Shown: positions 5,581 to 5,662 of the stretch, one piece after another
Numbering within the stretch: the first letter of the stretch is position 1
How the letters are laid out: every line of letters begins with the position of its first letter
NCBI GenBank assembly: GCA_010672185.1
Contig: JAAHHL010000521.1
Location: 1 to 5,662, forward strand
DNA from: Caldora sp. SIO3E6
Lineage (GTDB): Bacteria; Cyanobacteriota; Cyanobacteriia; Cyanobacteriales; Coleofasciculaceae
Direction: 5' to 3'
Length of the DNA stretch: 5,662 nucleotides
Notes under the pieces: model-generated
Told to the model about the DNA's origin: nothing
The model's input: the letters and a program-made list of their open reading frames with translations, nothing else
Databases searched by the model: none
Made by a program: the position numbers and the translations under genes

Positions 5581-5662
5581 TCGGATTCGATAAGCCAACT
5601 CTGTAGGGGTGAAGCATTCGAGGGATAATCTTTCCCAATTCACTACAATCATGGTATCCGAA
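5571..5662. repeat. Direct repeat and inverted-repeat element, copy C, cut by the window end
   Basis: Positions 5571-5620 equal copy A at 49 of 50 positions, and 5622-5662 equal copy B at 37 of 41. So C joins what A and B each hold in part. CTGTAGGGG is at 5601-5609 and the left arm runs to GCATTCG (5614-5620). The last four bases, CGAA (5659-5662), begin the complement of that arm, after a 38-bp spacer. The right arm should continue past the window. Confidence 0.85.

Noticed and set aside
5330..5638. Minus-strand open frame of 102 codons opposite the DUF433 gene
   Set aside because: The DUF433 motif is clear on the plus strand. The start of the minus frame lies in repeat C and its product shows nothing recognisable.
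4125..5662. CRISPR array
   Set aside because: The repeats are few, differ in length and orientation, and are not regularly spaced.

Overview
The window looks like chromosomal DNA of a cyanobacterium, probably a filamentous one. The evidence is a COP23-type secreted protein, a large Ser/Thr kinase with TPRs of the kind common in these genomes, three antitoxin-like genes of families I recognise from cyanobacteria, and small dispersed inverted-repeat elements between genes. The species cannot be named from the sequence.

Left part (1-3740, + strand): a secreted four-cysteine COP23-like protein (14-475) ends at a strong intrinsic terminator (518-562). Next comes a promoter region with a perfect 17-bp palindrome just upstream of a TATAAT box. 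It drives a probable two-gene operon. The first gene (640-1212) has an N-terminal ribbon-helix-helix-like segment fused to a GIY-YIG-like domain that keeps its tyrosines but appears to lack the catalytic Arg and Glu. The second gene (1218-3737) starts 5 nt later, or 44 nt later at an alternative ATG. It encodes an intact-looking Ser/Thr kinase domain, a second kinase-fold domain that has lost every catalytic motif, one membrane helix, TPRs and a charged C-terminal helix.

Right part (3740-5662): three small antitoxin-like genes, each without its usual toxin or nuclease partner in the window. They are an AbrB/MazE-type protein (3843-4115, minus), an RHH-like protein of the kind usually paired with an HNH nuclease (4325-4765, minus) and a DUF433 protein (5260-5580, plus). 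Between and around them lie a 50-bp direct repeat (49/50 identical), four members of a small inverted-repeat element family in different states of decay, a perfect 28-bp palindrome, a 12-bp direct repeat bracketing about 126 bp, and a short hairpin.

Working model (inference): the left operon is a signalling unit. The RHH fusion protein may repress its own promoter through the 17-bp palindrome. The membrane kinase would carry a regulatory pseudokinase inside the cell and TPRs outside. The neighbouring COP23 protein is exported but separately transcribed, and could be a partner on the outer side. The right part reads as a repeat-rich accessory area holding leftover or solitary antitoxin genes.
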